Below, one piece after another: positions 1 through 11,532 of a stretch of DNA of 40,419 nt (position 1 is the stretch's first letter; the number at the start of each line of letters is the position of its first letter). A model generated the notes under the pieces. The model was not told the origin of the DNA, made no database searches, and saw only the letters and a program-made list of their open reading frames with translations. The position numbers and the translations under genes are program-made. Source of the stretch: Candidatus Atopostipes pullistercoris (lineage in GTDB: Bacteria; Bacillota; Bacilli; Lactobacillales; Carnobacteriaceae_A); contig DXAZ01000121.1 of NCBI GenBank assembly GCA_019116785.1, positions 1 to 40,419 on the forward strand, given 5' to 3'.

Positions 1-280
1 TGATCATGTTTTTAACGTAGTCCGCATGTCCAGGAGCGTCAATATGTGCATAGTGACGGTTTTCTGTTTCATATTCAACGTGTGAAGTTGAAATTGTAAT
101 TCCACGTTCTTTTTCTTCAGAAGCTCCATCGATTGAATCATAAGCTTGTGCGTCTGCTAAACCTTTTTTAGCTAATACGTTTGTAATAGCTGCTGTTAAA
201 GTAGTTTTACCATGGTCAACGTGTCCGATTGTACCAATATTCATATGTGGTTTCGTACGTTCATATTTCTCTTTTCCCAT
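1..280 (-). CDS. tuf: Elongation factor Tu, N-terminal part (cut by window edge)
   Basis: EF-Tu delivers aminoacyl-tRNA to the ribosomal A site as a GTP complex. Only the first 93 codons are present; the gene runs off the left edge. The translation carries the P-loop GHVDHGKT near residues 18-25, the switch I region with RGITI, and the G3 motif as IDAPGH (many bacteria have VDCPGH; Ala for Cys is familiar in Lactobacillales). The ATG at 278-280 follows a strong AAGGAGGA site at 291-299. It lies 184 nt downstream of fusA and has its own promoter in that gap. Identity is certain; full length is unknown. Confidence 0.97.
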   Translation of the reverse strand, partial: MGKEKYERTKPHMNIGTIGHVDHGKTTLTAAITNVLAKKGLADAQAYDSIDGASEEKERGITISTSHVEYETENRHYAHIDAPGHADYVKNMI

Positions 281-353
281 TTTAAAAATGTCCTCCTTAA
301 GGATTTTAAATTTTAATTTTATTTGGTGGATATTTCTATCCATACCTTTAATC

Positions 354-382
354 ATTATACTGACATAGTTAGATGAAATCAA
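354..382 (-). promoter_or_regulatory. Sigma-A promoter of tuf
   Basis: On the minus strand, TTGATT (377-382) and TATAAT (354-359) are separated by exactly 17 nt in the fusA-tuf gap. Transcription would start near 347 and give a leader of about 65 nt. The leader contains a small hairpin at 328-341 with a GAAA tetraloop on a GGATA/TATCC stem. EF-Tu can therefore be made independently of the str operon transcript. Confidence 0.8.
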
Positions 383-464
383 ATATTAATCTATCCTTTT
401 TCACCCAACTACGCAGTTGTATATTTGATAAATAGATTAAACAGTTAAAAAAGAATAATCAAAT

Positions 465-2558
465 TTATTCTTCGGAAGATCCGCCATGTTTGGCAATGAT
501 TTCTTCTGCGATACTGTTTGGAACAGCTTCATAATGGTCAAATTGCATTGTAAATGTTCCTCGACCTTGTGTAGCTGAACGTAAAGTAGTTGCGTAACCA
601 AACATTTCAGATAATGGAATCGTTCCTGTAACTGTCATAGCATTTCCATGTTGTTCTTGTCCTTCAATAGTACCGCGACGTGATGAAATGTGTCCCATCA
701 AGTCTCCTAAGTACTCTTCAGGAGCTGTGATATCAACTGACATCATTGGTTCTAAAATAACTGCACCTGCTTTTTTAGCAGCAGCACGTAGAGCCATTGA
801 AGCAGCAACCTTAAATGCTGTCTCACTCGAGTCAACATCGTGGTAAGAACCATCATAAAGTTTAGCTTTAACGTCGATTAATGGATAACCAGCTAAAACT
901 CCACCTTCCATAGATGATACTAAACCATCTTCAACTGCTGGAATGTATTCGCGCGGAACAACTCCCCCAACAATTGCATCTTCAAATTCGAAGCCTTCTC
1001 CTTCTTCAAGTGGAGAGAACTCAATCCATACGTGACCATATTGACCTTTACCACCTGATTGACGGATAAATTTACCTTCTGCTTCAACTGTTTTTGTGAA
1101 GGTTTCTCGGTAAGAAACTTGAGGAGCTCCAACATTAGCTTCAACTTTAAATTCGCGTTTTAGACGGTCAACAATAACTTCAAGGTGAAGTTCTCCCATA
1201 CCTGAAATTAAAGTTTCACCTGTTTCACGGTCTGTTTCAGCACGGAAAGTTGGATCTTCTTCTGCAAGTTTTTGTAAAGCTGTACCCATTTTATCTTGGT
1301 CTGCTTTTGTTTTAGGTTCAATTGCTACTTGGATAACCGGTTCTGGGAATTCCATAGATTCTAGAATAACTGGAGAATCTTCAGCACATAAAGTATCCCC
1401 TGTACCTGTATCTTTAAGACCTACTGCTGCAGCAATATCTCCTGAAAATACTTCAGGGATTTCTTGACGGTGGTTTGCGTGCATTTGTAAAACACGACCT
1501 ACACGTTCACGATTATCTTTAGTAGCATTTAATACATAAGAACCTGCTTCTAATGTACCAGAGTACACACGGAAGAAAGTTAGACGACCAACGAATGGAT
1601 CTGTCATAACTTTAAATGCTAATGCAGCAAACGGACCATTATCATCTGCAGGACGTTCAATAATTTCGTCTGGATTGTCCACAGCATGTCCTTGGATAGC
1701 ATGAACTTCTACTGGTGAAGGTAAATAGTCAACAACAGCATCTAATAAAGGTTGTACCCCTTTATTTTTGAAAGCTGAACCCACAAGAACTGGGTAAAAT
1801 TCAACATTAAGCGTTGCACGACGAATACCACTTTTTAGTTCTTCTAAAGTGATTTCTTCACCTTCAAGGTATTTCATCATTAATTCATCATCTAATTCAG
1901 CAACAGATTCTACTAATTTTTCACGGTATTCCGTTGCTTGATCTAGGTATTCTTCAGGAATTTCTTCTATTGTAACTTCTTGACCCATTTCATCATGGTA
2001 AATAATTGCATTCATATTTACCAAGTCAATAATTCCTTCAAATTGATCTTCAGCACCAATTGGTAATTGGATTGGATGAGCATTTGCTTGCATGCGATCG
2101 TTTAATGTACCAGCCGCATATAAGAAGTCTGCCCCAATTTTGTCCATTTTATTAATGAAGACAATTCGTGGAACACCATAAGTTGTTGCTTGGCGCCACA
2201 CTGTTTCAGTTTGTGGCTCAACACCAGATTGTGCATCAAGTACTGTAACCGCACCATCTAGCACACGTAAAGACCGCTCAACTTCAACTGTAAAGTCCAC
2301 GTGTCCAGGAGTATCAATGATATTTACACGGTGGCCTTTCCACTGAGCTGTTGTAGCAGCTGATGTAATCGTAATCCCACGCTCTTGCTCTTGTTCCATC
2401 CAGTCCATTTGAGAAGCGCCATCATGCGTTTCACCAATTTTGTGCGTACGGCCTGTATAATACAAGATACGTTCAGTTGTGGTTGTTTTACCCGCATCAA
2501 TATGAGCCATGATTCCGATATTACGCGTGTTCTCCAGAGAAAAATCTCTTTTAGCCAA
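465..2558 (-). CDS. fusA: Elongation factor G
   Basis: EF-G is the ribosomal translocase GTPase and also acts in ribosome recycling. The 697-residue length fits the family (about 690-705). G-motifs are visible: [12 protein letters not shown] near residues 17-28, RGITITSAA in switch I, DTPGHVDF near 82-89, and NKMDK near 136-140. Domains II to V follow without a break. The start codon is TTG (2556-2558), with AAGGGGTG about 8 nt upstream and no in-frame ATG nearby. It lies 94 nt downstream of rpsG in the str operon. A weak GCCTT/AAGGC hairpin lies in that gap, with no convincing U-tract. Confidence 0.98.
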   Translation of the reverse strand: MAKRDFSLENTRNIGIMAHIDAGKTTTTERILYYTGRTHKIGETHDGASQMDWMEQEQERGITITSAATTAQWKGHRVNIIDTPGHVDFTVEVERSLRVLDGAVTVLDAQSGVEPQTETVWRQATTYGVPRIVFINKMDKIGADFLYAAGTLNDRMQANAHPIQLPIGAEDQFEGIIDLVNMNAIIYHDEMGQEVTIEEIPEEYLDQATEYREKLVESVAELDDELMMKYLEGEEITLEELKSGIRRATLNVEFYPVLVGSAFKNKGVQPLLDAVVDYLPSPVEVHAIQGHAVDNPDEIIERPADDNGPFAALAFKVMTDPFVGRLTFFRVYSGTLEAGSYVLNATKDNRERVGRVLQMHANHRQEIPEVFSGDIAAAVGLKDTGTGDTLCAEDSPVILESMEFPEPVIQVAIEPKTKADQDKMGTALQKLAEEDPTFRAETDRETGETLISGMGELHLEVIVDRLKREFKVEANVGAPQVSYRETFTKTVEAEGKFIRQSGGKGQYGHVWIEFSPLEEGEGFEFEDAIVGGVVPREYIPAVEDGLVSSMEGGVLAGYPLIDVKAKLYDGSYHDVDSSETAFKVAASMALRAAAKKAGAVILEPMMSVDITAPEEYLGDLMGHISSRRGTIEGQEQHGNAMTVTGTIPLSEMFGYATTLRSATQGRGTFTMQFDHYEAVPNSIAEEIIAKHGGSSEE

Positions 2559-2652
2559 AATTCTACACCCCTTATTTCTTTTTTCGCGCCTTTTTTAAGG
2601 CTGTTAATATATCTAATTGTATAATGTTTCAAATAAAATTACGTATTGAATC

Positions 2653-3123
2653 TTACCAACGGTAGTGTGCAAATGCTTTGTTTGCTTCTGCCATTTGGTG
2701 TACTTCTTCACGACGACGAACTGCTGCACCTGTATTATTTGCTGCATCCATGATTTCATGGGCTAAGCGTTCATACATAGTAGTTTCTCCGCGTAAACGT
2801 GCGTAATTAACTAACCAGCGTAATGCTAAAGTTGTTCGACGTTCTGGACGAACTTCAACGGGTACTTGGTAGTTTGAACCACCAACACGACGTGAACGTA
2901 CCTCCAATACGGGCATTAAGTTTTTCAATGCCTGTTCAAATACTTCCATTGGTTCATTTCCTGTTTCTTCAGAAATGATATCAAATGCTTTATATAATAT
3001 TGTTGATGCTTTCCCACGTTTTCCATCTACCATCAAACGGTTAATCAAGCGAGTAACTAATTTTGAATCGTAAACTGGATCTGGTACAACATCTCTTTTT
3101 ACTACGGGTCCTTTACGAGGCAT
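2653..3123 (-). CDS. rpsG: 30S ribosomal protein S7
   Basis: S7 binds the 3' major domain of 16S rRNA, nucleates head assembly and contacts E-site tRNA. The 156-residue product begins [12 protein letters not shown], as in other Firmicutes. An in-frame ATG two codons upstream (3127-3129) directly abuts the AAAGGAGG site at 3130-3137 and so has no spacer. The ATG at 3121-3123 has a normal 6-nt spacer and is chosen. It is the second gene of rpsL-rpsG-fusA, 51 nt after rpsL. S7 represses this operon in E. coli; no equivalent site was recognised here. Confidence 0.97.
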   Translation of the reverse strand: MPRKGPVVKRDVVPDPVYDSKLVTRLINRLMVDGKRGKASTILYKAFDIISEETGNEPMEVFEQALKNLMPVLEVRSRRVGGSNYQVPVEVRPERRTTLALRWLVNYARLRGETTMYERLAHEIMDAANNTGAAVRRREEVHQMAEANKAFAHYRW

Positions 3124-3174
3124 GACCATCCTCCTTTCTCGAGTATCATTAATTAATTTTTAATAGTTCATTTT

Positions 3175-3585
3175 TTATTTAGGTTTTTTAGTACCATATT
3201 TAGAACGACCTTGTTTACGGTCAGTAACTCCAGCTGTATCTAAAGCACCACGAACTACGTGATAGCGTACCCCTGGCAAGTCTTTTACTCGACCACCACG
3301 AATAAGTACTACGTTATGTTCTTGTAAGTTATGTCCTTCACCAGGAATATAAGCGGTAACTTCAATCTGGTTAGATAAACGAACACGTGCATATTTACGT
3401 AAAGCAGAGTTAGGTTTTTTAGGAGTCATTGTCCCAACACGAGTACAAACACCACGTTTTTGTGGAGATAATACTCGAGTAGATTCGCGTTTTAGTGTAT
3501 TGTATCCTCTATTTAACGCAGGTGACTCAGATTTTTTTGTTTTACTCTTACGAGGTTTACGTACTAATTGATTAATTGTAGGCAT
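3175..3585 (-). CDS. rpsL: 30S ribosomal protein S12
   Basis: S12 lies at the decoding centre and monitors codon-anticodon pairing. The 136-residue length and the sequence are those of Firmicute S12, including [10 protein letters not shown] near residues 55-64 and [12 protein letters not shown] further on. The lysines equivalent to the E. coli streptomycin-resistance positions are wild type, so this gene gives no sign of streptomycin resistance. ATG at 3583-3585 with GGAGGG upstream. It is the first gene of the str operon, behind a leader of about 180 nt that contains an attenuator-like hairpin. In B. subtilis ybxF sits between rpoC and rpsL; it is absent here. Confidence 0.98.
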   Translation of the reverse strand: MPTINQLVRKPRKSKTKKSESPALNRGYNTLKRESTRVLSPQKRGVCTRVGTMTPKKPNSALRKYARVRLSNQIEVTAYIPGEGHNLQEHNVVLIRGGRVKDLPGVRYHVVRGALDTAGVTDRKQGRSKYGTKKPK

Positions 3586-3634
3586 CTATTGTTTCCCTCC
3601 CTTTCCATAATTTCAAGTCCACACATCCAGACGT

Positions 3635-3677
3635 ATCGCATCGGGTAAAAAATTATTAAATCGCATACCTATGCGAT
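3635..3677 (-). promoter_or_regulatory. Attenuator-like alternative hairpins in the rpsL leader
   Basis: In the RNA, AAATCGCAT (3671-3679) pairs with ATGCGATTT (3658-3666) over an AGGU loop and is followed by AAUAAUUUUUU, a terminator-like form. A second ATGCGAT copy lies further downstream (3635-3641) and could capture the same 5' arm, which would prevent the first hairpin. The geometry resembles a terminator/antiterminator pair ahead of the str operon. The stem is AU-rich and of modest strength, so function is inference. Confidence 0.45.
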
Positions 3678-3771
3678 TTTTCTAGATGTTGATCTTTGCT
3701 TTTTTCTTTGAAATACTATCATCGATATGAACACGAGAATAGCGGCTTTCCAAATGAAAAGCACCTTTAGA

Positions 3772-3800
3772 ATAATATCATTTTTTCTTATTCGTGTCAA
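3772..3800 (-). promoter_or_regulatory. Sigma-A promoter of the str operon (rpsL-rpsG-fusA)
   Basis: On the minus strand a consensus TTGACA (3795-3800) and TATTAT (3772-3777) are separated by 17 nt. A TG dinucleotide one base before the -10 makes it an extended -10. The predicted start is near 3765, giving a leader of about 180 nt to rpsL. It lies just downstream of the hairpin after rpoC, so rpsL is set up as a separate transcription unit. Confidence 0.85.
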
Positions 3801-3843
3801 CAAATACTTATCTTTTAACTTCAAATAATTTTAGTTAAATGTT

Positions 3844-3884
3844 TTTAGCAAAGGAGTAAGAAATTGTTCTTACTCCTTGCTAAA
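3844..3884 (-). terminator. Hairpin after rpoC
   Basis: Long inverted repeat with arms at 3844-3862 and 3867-3884, about 18 bp with one bulge and a 4-nt loop. It starts four bases after the rpoC stop codon. On the minus strand it lacks a proper U-tract, so it may block 3' exonucleases or be a partial terminator rather than a strong intrinsic terminator. Confidence 0.6.
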
Positions 3885-3888
3885 TATT

Positions 3889-6800
3889 TTATTCTTCAGA
3901 AATATCTTCTTCCGAATTTTCATAAATCATTTCATTGTCTATTCCTACTAATTTAGGAGCCAGATCTGTATATAACTGGATTCCTGTACCTGCTGGAATT
4001 TGTTTACCAATGATAACATTTTCTTTCAAGCCAACTAGATCATCCGATTTTCCACGAATAACTGCATCTGTTAAAACGCGTGTTGTTTCTTGGAAAGATG
4101 CAGCAGATAGGAAACTGTTTGTTTCAAGCGCTGCTTTCGTAATTCCTAATAACACCGGACGAGCTGTTGCTGGTTGTCCACCTGACATTAATGTTTCTGT
4201 TACATGATCTTTGAAATCATGAATATCCATTAATTCGCCTGGTAAGATTTCAGTATCTCCTGGATCAAGGATGCGAATCTTTCGTAACATTTGACGTGCA
4301 ATAACTTCTACGTGCTTGTCTCCGATTTCTACCCCTTGACTGCGGTAAGCATATTGAACTTCTTTTAGGATATATTCTTGAAGTTTTGAAACTCCACTTA
4401 CAGCAAGTAATTCTTTTGGATCAATAGATCCTTCATTAAATGCATCCCCACGTTCAACGGTGTCACCGACATCCACACGCATACGTGCATTTCTTGGCAA
4501 CTTGTAAGAGCGTGTATCTGTAAGACCTTTTATTGTAATTTCTTTTTCATTTTCTTCTGGATTTTCTTCAATAGATTCAACGATACCTGTAACTTCTGAA
4601 ATAGTCGCTTGACCTTTAGGATGGCGTGCTTCAAAGATTTCTTGAACACGAGGTAACCCTTGAGTAATATCGTCCCCTGCAACTCCACCAGTATGGAATG
4701 TACGCATAGTTAATTGAGTTCCTGGTTCACCGATAGATTGAGCAGCAACGATTCCTACTGCTTCTCCTACTTCAACTTCACGTCCTGTCGCTAAGTTTCT
4801 ACCATAACATTTACGGCAGACACCATGGCGAGTGTTACATTTATAGACGGAACGAATAGAGATTTCTTTATATCCTGCACGAACGATATCACGTGCAATA
4901 TCTTCAGTAATCATTTCATTTTCGCCAACAAGAACTTCACCAGTTTCTGGATTTAGTACTGTTTGACGAGAATAACGACCGATAATTCGTTCTTCTAAGG
5001 TTTCAATTTCTTCGTTGCCTTGCTTCAACTCGCGAGCAACAATTCCACCCTCAGTCCCACAATCATCTTCACGGACGATAACATCTTGAGAAACATCGAC
5101 CAAACGACGAGTAAGATATCCAGAGTCTGCGGTCTTCAATGCCGTATCCGTCATTCCTTTACGAGCTCCGTGAGTAGAAATGAACATCTCTAAAACAGAT
5201 AAACCTTCACGGAAGTTTGACGTAATCGGCAACTCCATAATCTTTCCACTTGGGCCCGCAATTAGACCACGCATACCTGCTAATTGGGTAAAGTTTGAAA
5301 TAGAACCACGAGCTCCTGAGTCACTCATCATGTAAATATTGTTTTCACGGTCTACGGAAGTTGCTAGTTCATCTTGAATAACATCTCGAGCTTCTGTCCA
5401 GATATCAATAACATTTTGGTAACGTTCATCTTCTGATATTAACCCTCTTCGATGAGTAGCGTTGATTCGATCAACTTTTGCACTAGCCTCTTCTAAGAGT
5501 TCTTCTTTATCTGCAAGAATAGGAATATCAGCAATTCCCACTGTTATCCCTGATTTAGTTGAATACTCATAACCTAAATTTTTCATGTTATCCAACATTT
5601 CGGATGTTTGAGCAACCTGGAATCGTTTGAAGACTTCAGCAATGACATTTCCTAAGTCTTTTTTCTTAAATGGATCTACTGGTTCTTGATTTTTAATATA
5701 CTCTTTAATATTTGTACCATATGGAACAAAATACTTATCTGGTGTCTGAACTTCTAAATTATTTAAAGTCGGTTCATTCAAATATGGGAATTCTTTCGGC
5801 ATAATATTATTAAAGATTATTTTTCCAACGGTTGTAATTAAATACTTATCTTGTTGTTCTTCAGTAAAGCGTTTATTTGGCAAGTCAACAGTTTGGATCG
5901 CGATACGTGAATGTAAATGAACATATCCTGTTTTGTAAGCTTGGAAAACTTCTTCTGGTGTAGAAAAAGCCATTCCTTCCCCTTCTGCTCCAGCTCTTTC
6001 AAGTGTTAAATAATAGTTTCCTAAAACCATATCTTGAGAAGGTGTTACAACTGGTTTACCATCTTTAGGATTCAAAATATTTTGTGCACCAAGCATTAAG
6101 ATTCTTGCTTCAGCTTTTGCTTCTTCACTTAAAGGAACGTGAACGGCCATTTGATCCCCATCAAAGTCTGCATTATAAGCCTCACAAACTAATGGATGTA
6201 GACGGATTGCTTTTCCATCAATTAATACTGGTTGGAAAGCTTGAATTCCTAAACGGTGAAGTGTCGGTGCTCGGTTTAAAAGGACTGGATGTTCTCGAAT
6301 TACATCTTCCAGTACTTCCCAAATTTCTTCATCCAATTGTTCTACTTTACGTTTTGCGTTCTTAATATTTGTCGCAATTTCACGAGCAACTAGTTCACGC
6401 ATGACGAATGGCTTGAACAATTCAACAGCCATTTGTTTTGGTAACCCACATTCATACATTTTTAATTCAGGTCCTACAACAATAACAGAACGTCCTGAAT
6501 AATCGACACGTTTACCGAGTAAGTTTTGACGGAAACGACCTTGTTTTCCTTTCAACATATGAGAAAGAGATTTTAATGGACGATTTCCTGGTCCAGTTAC
6601 CGGACGACCACGACGACCGTTATCGATTAAGGCATCTACCGCCTCTTGCAGCATACGTTTTTCATTTTGAACGATAATATGTGGTGCATTTAAATCCAAT
6701 AGTCTTTTTAGACGATTATTACGATTGATTACACGACGATATAAATCATTCATATCACTTGTCGCAAAACGGCCACCATCGAGTTGAACCATAGGTCGTA

Positions 6801-7512
6801 ACTCTGGTGGAATAACAGGAAGAACATCCATGACCATCCATTGTAATTCGTTTCCTGACATAGCAAATGAATCCATAATGTCTAATCGACGGATTGCCCG
6901 AGTACGTCTTTGTCCTGTTGCAGTGAGTAAGAATTCTTTAAGTTCTTTAATTTCTGCTTCTAAATCTACATCATCTAATAATAACTTAATGGCTTCTGCT
7001 CCGACTTCAGCACGAAATGCATTGCCATATTCTAGACGAGCATCACGATATTCAAATTCATTTAGTAATTGTTTTTTCTCAAACGGTGTATCACCAGGTT
7101 CGATAACTACATAAGAAGCATAATAAATGATTTCTTCTAAAGAACGCGGACTCATATCTAAAATAAGTCCTAAACGACTTGGGATTCCTTTGAAGTACCA
7201 AATGTGTGTAACAGGTGTAGCTAGTTCAATGTGACCCATACGTTCACGACGAACTTTCGAATTAGTTACTTCTACACCACAACGGTCACAAACAATTCCT
7301 TTATAATGAATACGACGGTATTTCCCACAAGCACATTCATAATCTTTAGTTGGACCAAAAATACGTTCGCAGAACAAACCGTCTCGTTCTGGTTTTAGTG
7401 TACGATAGTTGATGGTTTCTGGTTTTTTGACTTCTCCATATGACCATTCACGGATTTTATCAGGAGAAGCAATAGAAATTTGTACATGATTAAAATTATT
7501 TACGTCAATCAA
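3889..7512 (-). CDS. rpoC: DNA-directed RNA polymerase subunit beta'
   Basis: Catalytic large subunit of RNA polymerase. At 1207 residues it matches Firmicute beta' (about 1200) and lacks the large insertions found in proteobacteria. The N-terminal zinc ribbon has Cys60, Cys62, Cys75 and Cys78. The active-site magnesium loop [12 protein letters not shown] lies at 447-458. The second zinc site is in the [14 protein letters not shown] region, and the trigger loop region ([15 protein letters not shown]-like) is intact. The start is TTG (7510-7512), aligned with the TTG start of B. subtilis rpoC, with GGGAGG upstream. It follows rpoB after 156 nt that hold a structured hairpin. Confidence 0.98.
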   Translation of the reverse strand: MIDVNNFNHVQISIASPDKIREWSYGEVKKPETINYRTLKPERDGLFCERIFGPTKDYECACGKYRRIHYKGIVCDRCGVEVTNSKVRRERMGHIELATPVTHIWYFKGIPSRLGLILDMSPRSLEEIIYYASYVVIEPGDTPFEKKQLLNEFEYRDARLEYGNAFRAEVGAEAIKLLLDDVDLEAEIKELKEFLLTATGQRRTRAIRRLDIMDSFAMSGNELQWMVMDVLPVIPPELRPMVQLDGGRFATSDMNDLYRRVINRNNRLKRLLDLNAPHIIVQNEKRMLQEAVDALIDNGRRGRPVTGPGNRPLKSLSHMLKGKQGRFRQNLLGKRVDYSGRSVIVVGPELKMYECGLPKQMAVELFKPFVMRELVAREIATNIKNAKRKVEQLDEEIWEVLEDVIREHPVLLNRAPTLHRLGIQAFQPVLIDGKAIRLHPLVCEAYNADFDGDQMAVHVPLSEEAKAEARILMLGAQNILNPKDGKPVVTPSQDMVLGNYYLTLERAGAEGEGMAFSTPEEVFQAYKTGYVHLHSRIAIQTVDLPNKRFTEEQQDKYLITTVGKIIFNNIMPKEFPYLNEPTLNNLEVQTPDKYFVPYGTNIKEYIKNQEPVDPFKKKDLGNVIAEVFKRFQVAQTSEMLDNMKNLGYEYSTKSGITVGIADIPILADKEELLEEASAKVDRINATHRRGLISEDERYQNVIDIWTEARDVIQDELATSVDRENNIYMMSDSGARGSISNFTQLAGMRGLIAGPSGKIMELPITSNFREGLSVLEMFISTHGARKGMTDTALKTADSGYLTRRLVDVSQDVIVREDDCGTEGGIVARELKQGNEEIETLEERIIGRYSRQTVLNPETGEVLVGENEMITEDIARDIVRAGYKEISIRSVYKCNTRHGVCRKCYGRNLATGREVEVGEAVGIVAAQSIGEPGTQLTMRTFHTGGVAGDDITQGLPRVQEIFEARHPKGQATISEVTGIVESIEENPEENEKEITIKGLTDTRSYKLPRNARMRVDVGDTVERGDAFNEGSIDPKELLAVSGVSKLQEYILKEVQYAYRSQGVEIGDKHVEVIARQMLRKIRILDPGDTEILPGELMDIHDFKDHVTETLMSGGQPATARPVLLGITKAALETNSFLSAASFQETTRVLTDAVIRGKSDDLVGLKENVIIGKQIPAGTGIQLYTDLAPKLVGIDNEMIYENSEEDISEE

Positions 7513-7574
7513 GGGGGCAAACCTCCCTTTTATGATTTTTTGAACTGCCCTCTGTTCATTTATGTACCATTAAA

Positions 7575-7638
7575 AGAAAGCAACTTAAAAAGGTTTGTTT
7601 ATTCTTTAAAACGAATAAACATGAGACTGTTGCTTTCT
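7575..7638 (-). other. Nested hairpin between rpoB and rpoC
   Basis: An outer stem (AGAAAGCAAC at 7575-7584 with GTTGCTTTCT at 7629-7638) encloses an inner 9-bp stem (7596-7604 with 7613-7621). On the minus strand the outer stem is followed by UUUUAAUGG, a weak U-tract. It lies between two genes that must be made in near-equal amounts. It could be a processing site or a leaky terminator; the sequence does not decide. Confidence 0.6.
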
Positions 7639-7668
7639 ATAATGGCTACACAAAAATATTATAAGCTT

Positions 7669-10600
7669 TTATTCTTGAACTTCTGCTTCTTTAGCTGCTT
7701 CAGCTTCTCGCTTTGCATCTTCTTTTCTTTTGATTTCTTCTAGAGAATCTACAGTGTTAAAAGTATCATCCTCGTCGCCAGTTTCTAATTCAATGGAGTG
7801 ATTTTCTACATCCATTACTTTCATATCTAAACCTAGCGCTTGCAATTCTTTAACAAGAACTCGGAAGGATTCTGGTACACCCGGTTTTGGAAGAGGCTCT
7901 CCTTTAACAATAGCTTCATAAGTCTTCACACGTCCTTCAACGTCATCAGACTTGTACGTTAAGATTTCTTGTAGAGTATATGAAGCACCATAAGCTTCTA
8001 AAGCCCACACTTCCATCTCTCCGAAACGTTGACCACCAAATTGAGCTTTTCCTCCAAGTGGTTGTTGAGTAACTAATGAATAAGGACCTGTTGAACGGGC
8101 ATGCATCTTGTCATCCACCATATGGGATAATTTCAAGAAATACATTACACCAACGGATACTTTATTATCAAATTCCTCGCCGGTACGGCCATCGTATAAA
8201 ACAGTCTTCCCGTCACGATCCCAACCAGCTTCTTCTAAAACGTCCATAATGTCTTCTTCAGTTGCACCGTCGAATACTGGGGTTGCAAAGTGAACGCCCA
8301 ATTGACGAGCTGCCATTCCTAAGTGTAGTTCAAAGACTTGTCCTATATTCATACGTGAAGGAACTCCTAGTGGATTCAACATAATATCCACTGGTGTACC
8401 GTCTGGTAGATATGGCATGTCTTCTTCTGGAAGAATTAAAGAGACAACCCCTTTATTTCCATGTCGTCCAGCCATTTTATCTCCTACACTAATCTTACGT
8501 TTTTGAGCAATATATACTCGGACAAGATCATTAACACCCGCAGATAACTCATCGCCATCTTCTCGTTTGAAGATTTTTACTTCATTTACAATTCCCCCAC
8601 CACCATGTGGTACACGTAGAGAAGAATCACGAACTTCCCGTGCTTTTTCTCCGAAAATGGCGTGCAATAGTTTTTCTTCTGCAGATTGTTCAGACATTCC
8701 TTTTGGTGTGACTTTACCGACTAGAATATCTCCATCACGAACTTCAGCTCCTACACGGATAATTCCATTTTCATCTAAATTTTTCAATGCGGCATCACCG
8801 ACATTAGGAATTTCACGAGTAATCTCTTCAGGGCCTAATTTAGTATCTCTAGCTTCTGATTCATATTCTTCGATGTGGATAGAAGTGTAAACATCATCTT
8901 TAACGAGACGTTCACTCATAATAACCGCATCTTCAAAGTTATAACCGTCAAAAGTAGTGAAAGCAATTAATGGGTTTTTACCTAAAGCTATTTCACCTTG
9001 TTCCATAGCTGGTCCATCCGCTAGAATGTCCCCTTTTTCTACTTTTTCACCTTGATTAACAATTGGTCTTTGATTATATGATGTTCCTGAGTTTGAACGT
9101 TGGAACTTAAACACATGGTAATGATCGATCATACCATTTGATTTTTTTATTTTTATATTTTCAGCGTCTACATAATCAACGACTCCTGATTCTTTCGCAA
9201 CGATTGCAGACCCTGACCCTTTAGCTGCCGTATTTTCAATTCCTGTACCAACTAATGGAGCTTCAGGATTTAATAATGGAACGGCTTGTCGCTGCATGTT
9301 TGCCCCCATAAGTGCACGGTTGGAGTCATCATTTTCTAAGAAAGGAATACTTGCAGTTGCTACAGAAACTACTTGTTTTGGAGAAACGTCCATATAGTCA
9401 ATTTGGCTGACAGGCACTTCTTCGTTGTCATCTCGTCGACGAGCTAATACTCGATCTTCGACAAATTGGTCATTCTCATCCAGCAAAGAGTTTGCTTGTG
9501 CGATAGTATATAAATCTTCTTCATCCGCAGTTAAATATTCAATTTCATCGGTCACTTTACCATTTTTACGATCTACTTTACGATAAGGTGTTTCGATAAA
9601 ACCAAATTTATTTATTTTTGAATAAGTGGACAAACTGTTAATTAATCCAATATTTGGTCCCTCAGGTGTTTCAATTGGACACATACGGCCATAATGTGAA
9701 TAATGAACGTCACGTACTTCATAGCCAGCACGTTCACGTGTTAATCCACCAGGTCCTAATGCAGAAAGTCGACGTTTATGAGATAACTCACTTAACGGAT
9801 TGACTTGGTCCATAAATTGAGATAATTGAGAAGAGCCAAAAAATTCTTTTACAGAAGCAACTACCGGACGAATATTGATTAATTGTTGTGGAGTTGTTGT
9901 GTCAGTATCTTGAATAGACATACGTTCACGCACCACGCGTTCCATACGAGAAACCCCAATACGGTATTGATTTTGTAGTAATTCACCCACTGAACGAATT
10001 CGACGATTTCCTAAATGATCAATATCATCAATTTCTCCAAGGCCTTCTAATAAACCAAAGTAATAACTAATTGACGCAATCACATCTTCAGGTAACAACC
10101 ATTTTTTATTTTCTTCTGGTTCGCCATTTCCTATAATGTTTACTATTTGTTCTGCGTCTTTTTTAGAATAAACTTTAACCATTTGAACGTTCATAGGCTC
10201 TGTAACCACAGCTTCATCAGATGGAGTTAATGTGACATCTAATAAGCCATTATCAATATGAGGAGCTATTTTCTCTATAATATCATGATTAATTACAGTA
10301 CCTTCTTCAACTAAAATTTCACCTGTTTCAGGATCAACAAGCGTCTCAGCTAAAGTTTGATTTAGTAAACGAGTTTTAATATTTAATTTTTTATTTAATT
10401 TATAACGGCCCACATAAGCTAAATCGTATCTTCTCGGATCAAAGAAACGAGTATTCAATAAGCTTCGTGAAGAGTCTGCAGTTTTAGGCTCTCCTGGGCG
10501 TAAACTTTCATAAATATCTTTTAATGCTTCTTCTACACGAGAATCAGCTGGATTTTTATGAATGTCTTTTTCTAATGTTCCTTGCATTGCTGCATTGTTA

Positions 10601-11235
10601 CCAATGAGATCAATTATTTCATCGTCTGATCCAAAACCAAGTGCTCGAATGAAAGTCGTTAAAGGTAATTTACGTGTACGATCAATTCGTACATTTAATA
10701 ATCCTCTTGTATCTGTTTCAAATTCTAACCATGCACCTCGGTTAGGAATCATTACTGCACTAAATCCTTCTCTACCATTCTTTTCAACTTTTGGACTGAA
10801 ATAGACTCCTGGAGAGCGTACTAATTGTGAAACCACTACACGTTCTGATCCATTAATAATAAAAGTTCCTTGCTCTGTCATCAAAGGTAAATCACCAAAG
10901 AAAACTTCTTGCTCTTTTATTTCGCCTGTTTCATTATTTACTAATCGTAGTTTTACATAAACGGGTGTTGAGTAATTTGCATCGTGTTCGCGTGCTTCAT
11001 CAACCGAATATTTTGGTTCGTCAAATGAATAATCCAAAAAATCTAAAGATAAGTTTCCAGAAAAATCATCTATCGGAGAAATATCCTGGAATAATTCTTT
11101 CAAACCATCGTCTAAAAACCACTGATAAGAGTCGGATTGAATCTCAATCAAATTGGGAATTTCCATCACTTCACGAATTCTGGAAAAGCTTCTACGAACT
11201 CGTTTTTTACCATAGTGAACTTCATTACCTCGCAC
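7669..11235 (-). CDS. rpoB: DNA-directed RNA polymerase subunit beta
   Basis: RNA polymerase beta subunit, 1188 residues from the chosen start (B. subtilis 1193). The rifampicin-binding cluster (about residues 466-497: [12 protein letters not shown], then [12 protein letters not shown]) is wild type at the usual resistance positions. The C-terminal part has [12 protein letters not shown] and the conserved block [18 protein letters not shown]. Two GTG codons compete for the start. GTG at 11242-11244 overlaps the GAGAGGTG ribosome binding site. GTG at 11233-11235 lies 6 nt after that site and aligns with the start of other Firmicute RpoB proteins, so it is preferred. It has its own promoter and a leader of about 260 nt with a terminator-like hairpin. 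Confidence 0.97.
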   Translation of the reverse strand: MRGNEVHYGKKRVRRSFSRIREVMEIPNLIEIQSDSYQWFLDDGLKELFQDISPIDDFSGNLSLDFLDYSFDEPKYSVDEAREHDANYSTPVYVKLRLVNNETGEIKEQEVFFGDLPLMTEQGTFIINGSERVVVSQLVRSPGVYFSPKVEKNGREGFSAVMIPNRGAWLEFETDTRGLLNVRIDRTRKLPLTTFIRALGFGSDDEIIDLIGNNAAMQGTLEKDIHKNPADSRVEEALKDIYESLRPGEPKTADSSRSLLNTRFFDPRRYDLAYVGRYKLNKKLNIKTRLLNQTLAETLVDPETGEILVEEGTVINHDIIEKIAPHIDNGLLDVTLTPSDEAVVTEPMNVQMVKVYSKKDAEQIVNIIGNGEPEENKKWLLPEDVIASISYYFGLLEGLGEIDDIDHLGNRRIRSVGELLQNQYRIGVSRMERVVRERMSIQDTDTTTPQQLINIRPVVASVKEFFGSSQLSQFMDQVNPLSELSHKRRLSALGPGGLTRERAGYEVRDVHYSHYGRMCPIETPEGPNIGLINSLSTYSKINKFGFIETPYRKVDRKNGKVTDEIEYLTADEEDLYTIAQANSLLDENDQFVEDRVLARRRDDNEEVPVSQIDYMDVSPKQVVSVATASIPFLENDDSNRALMGANMQRQAVPLLNPEAPLVGTGIENTAAKGSGSAIVAKESGVVDYVDAENIKIKKSNGMIDHYHVFKFQRSNSGTSYNQRPIVNQGEKVEKGDILADGPAMEQGEIALGKNPLIAFTTFDGYNFEDAVIMSERLVKDDVYTSIHIEEYESEARDTKLGPEEITREIPNVGDAALKNLDENGIIRVGAEVRDGDILVGKVTPKGMSEQSAEEKLLHAIFGEKAREVRDSSLRVPHGGGGIVNEVKIFKREDGDELSAGVNDLVRVYIAQKRKISVGDKMAGRHGNKGVVSLILPEEDMPYLPDGTPVDIMLNPLGVPSRMNIGQVFELHLGMAARQLGVHFATPVFDGATEEDIMDVLEEAGWDRDGKTVLYDGRTGEEFDNKVSVGVMYFLKLSHMVDDKMHARSTGPYSLVTQQPLGGKAQFGGQRFGEMEVWALEAYGASYTLQEILTYKSDDVEGRVKTYEAIVKGEPLPKPGVPESFRVLVKELQALGLDMKVMDVENHSIELETGDEDDTFNTVDSLEEIKRKEDAKREAEAAKEAEVQE

Positions 11236-11380
11236 TCTATTCACCTCTCATTGATTTCACTGATTGTTAAAACACAGGTAGCTTTTCAGAAAGACAGTCA
11301 ACATTCGAAATGATCATATTACAAATATTACAAAATCATTTCAATTAGTTAACAAATGACTATTTATTCTGATTTTAAGC

Positions 11381-11430
11381 AAAAAAATAACAAAAGAAAT
11401 GTGTATTCATTAAATCCACAATGTCTTTTG
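11381..11430 (-). terminator. Terminator-like hairpin inside the rpoB leader
   Basis: On the minus strand, CAAAAGACATTGTG (11417-11430) pairs with CACATTTCTTTTG (11391-11403) apart from one small internal irregularity, over a 13-nt loop. It is followed at once by TTATTTTTTT (11381-11390). This is intrinsic-terminator layout, yet it sits between the promoter (start near 11497) and the rpoB start codon. Premature termination or attenuation of rpoBC is therefore plausible. No competing antiterminator was identified with confidence. Confidence 0.6.
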
Positions 11431-11503
11431 TTTTCCCCAAAGTGTGTCTGGACAATATTTCAGAACACTTTTACCAATATTTCCAACAATATAGCGTTCA
11501 TAT

Positions 11504-11532
11504 ATTATAGGGCATCATTTTTATAATGTCAA
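11504..11532 (-). promoter_or_regulatory. Perfect consensus sigma-A promoter of rpoB-rpoC
   Basis: TTGACA (11527-11532) and TATAAT (11504-11509) on the minus strand with exactly 17 nt between them: a full-consensus promoter. The predicted start is near 11497. In B. subtilis rpoB is read from the ribosomal protein genes upstream; here those genes are 7 kb away and rpoB carries this strong promoter of its own. The remaining 11533-11755 stretch is AT-rich and shows no convincing promoter for the plus-strand gene at 11756. Confidence 0.9.

Noticed and set aside
2587-2602. Terminator between rpsG and fusA (GCCTT/AAGGC)
   Set aside because: The stem is only about 5 bp and lacks a downstream U-tract on the minus strand.
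3935-11270. Several plus-strand open frames of 60-110 codons opposite rpoC and rpoB
   Set aside because: They lie wholly or almost wholly within strongly conserved genes on the other strand, lack ribosome binding sites, and give compositionally odd proteins; they are shadows of the real reading frames.
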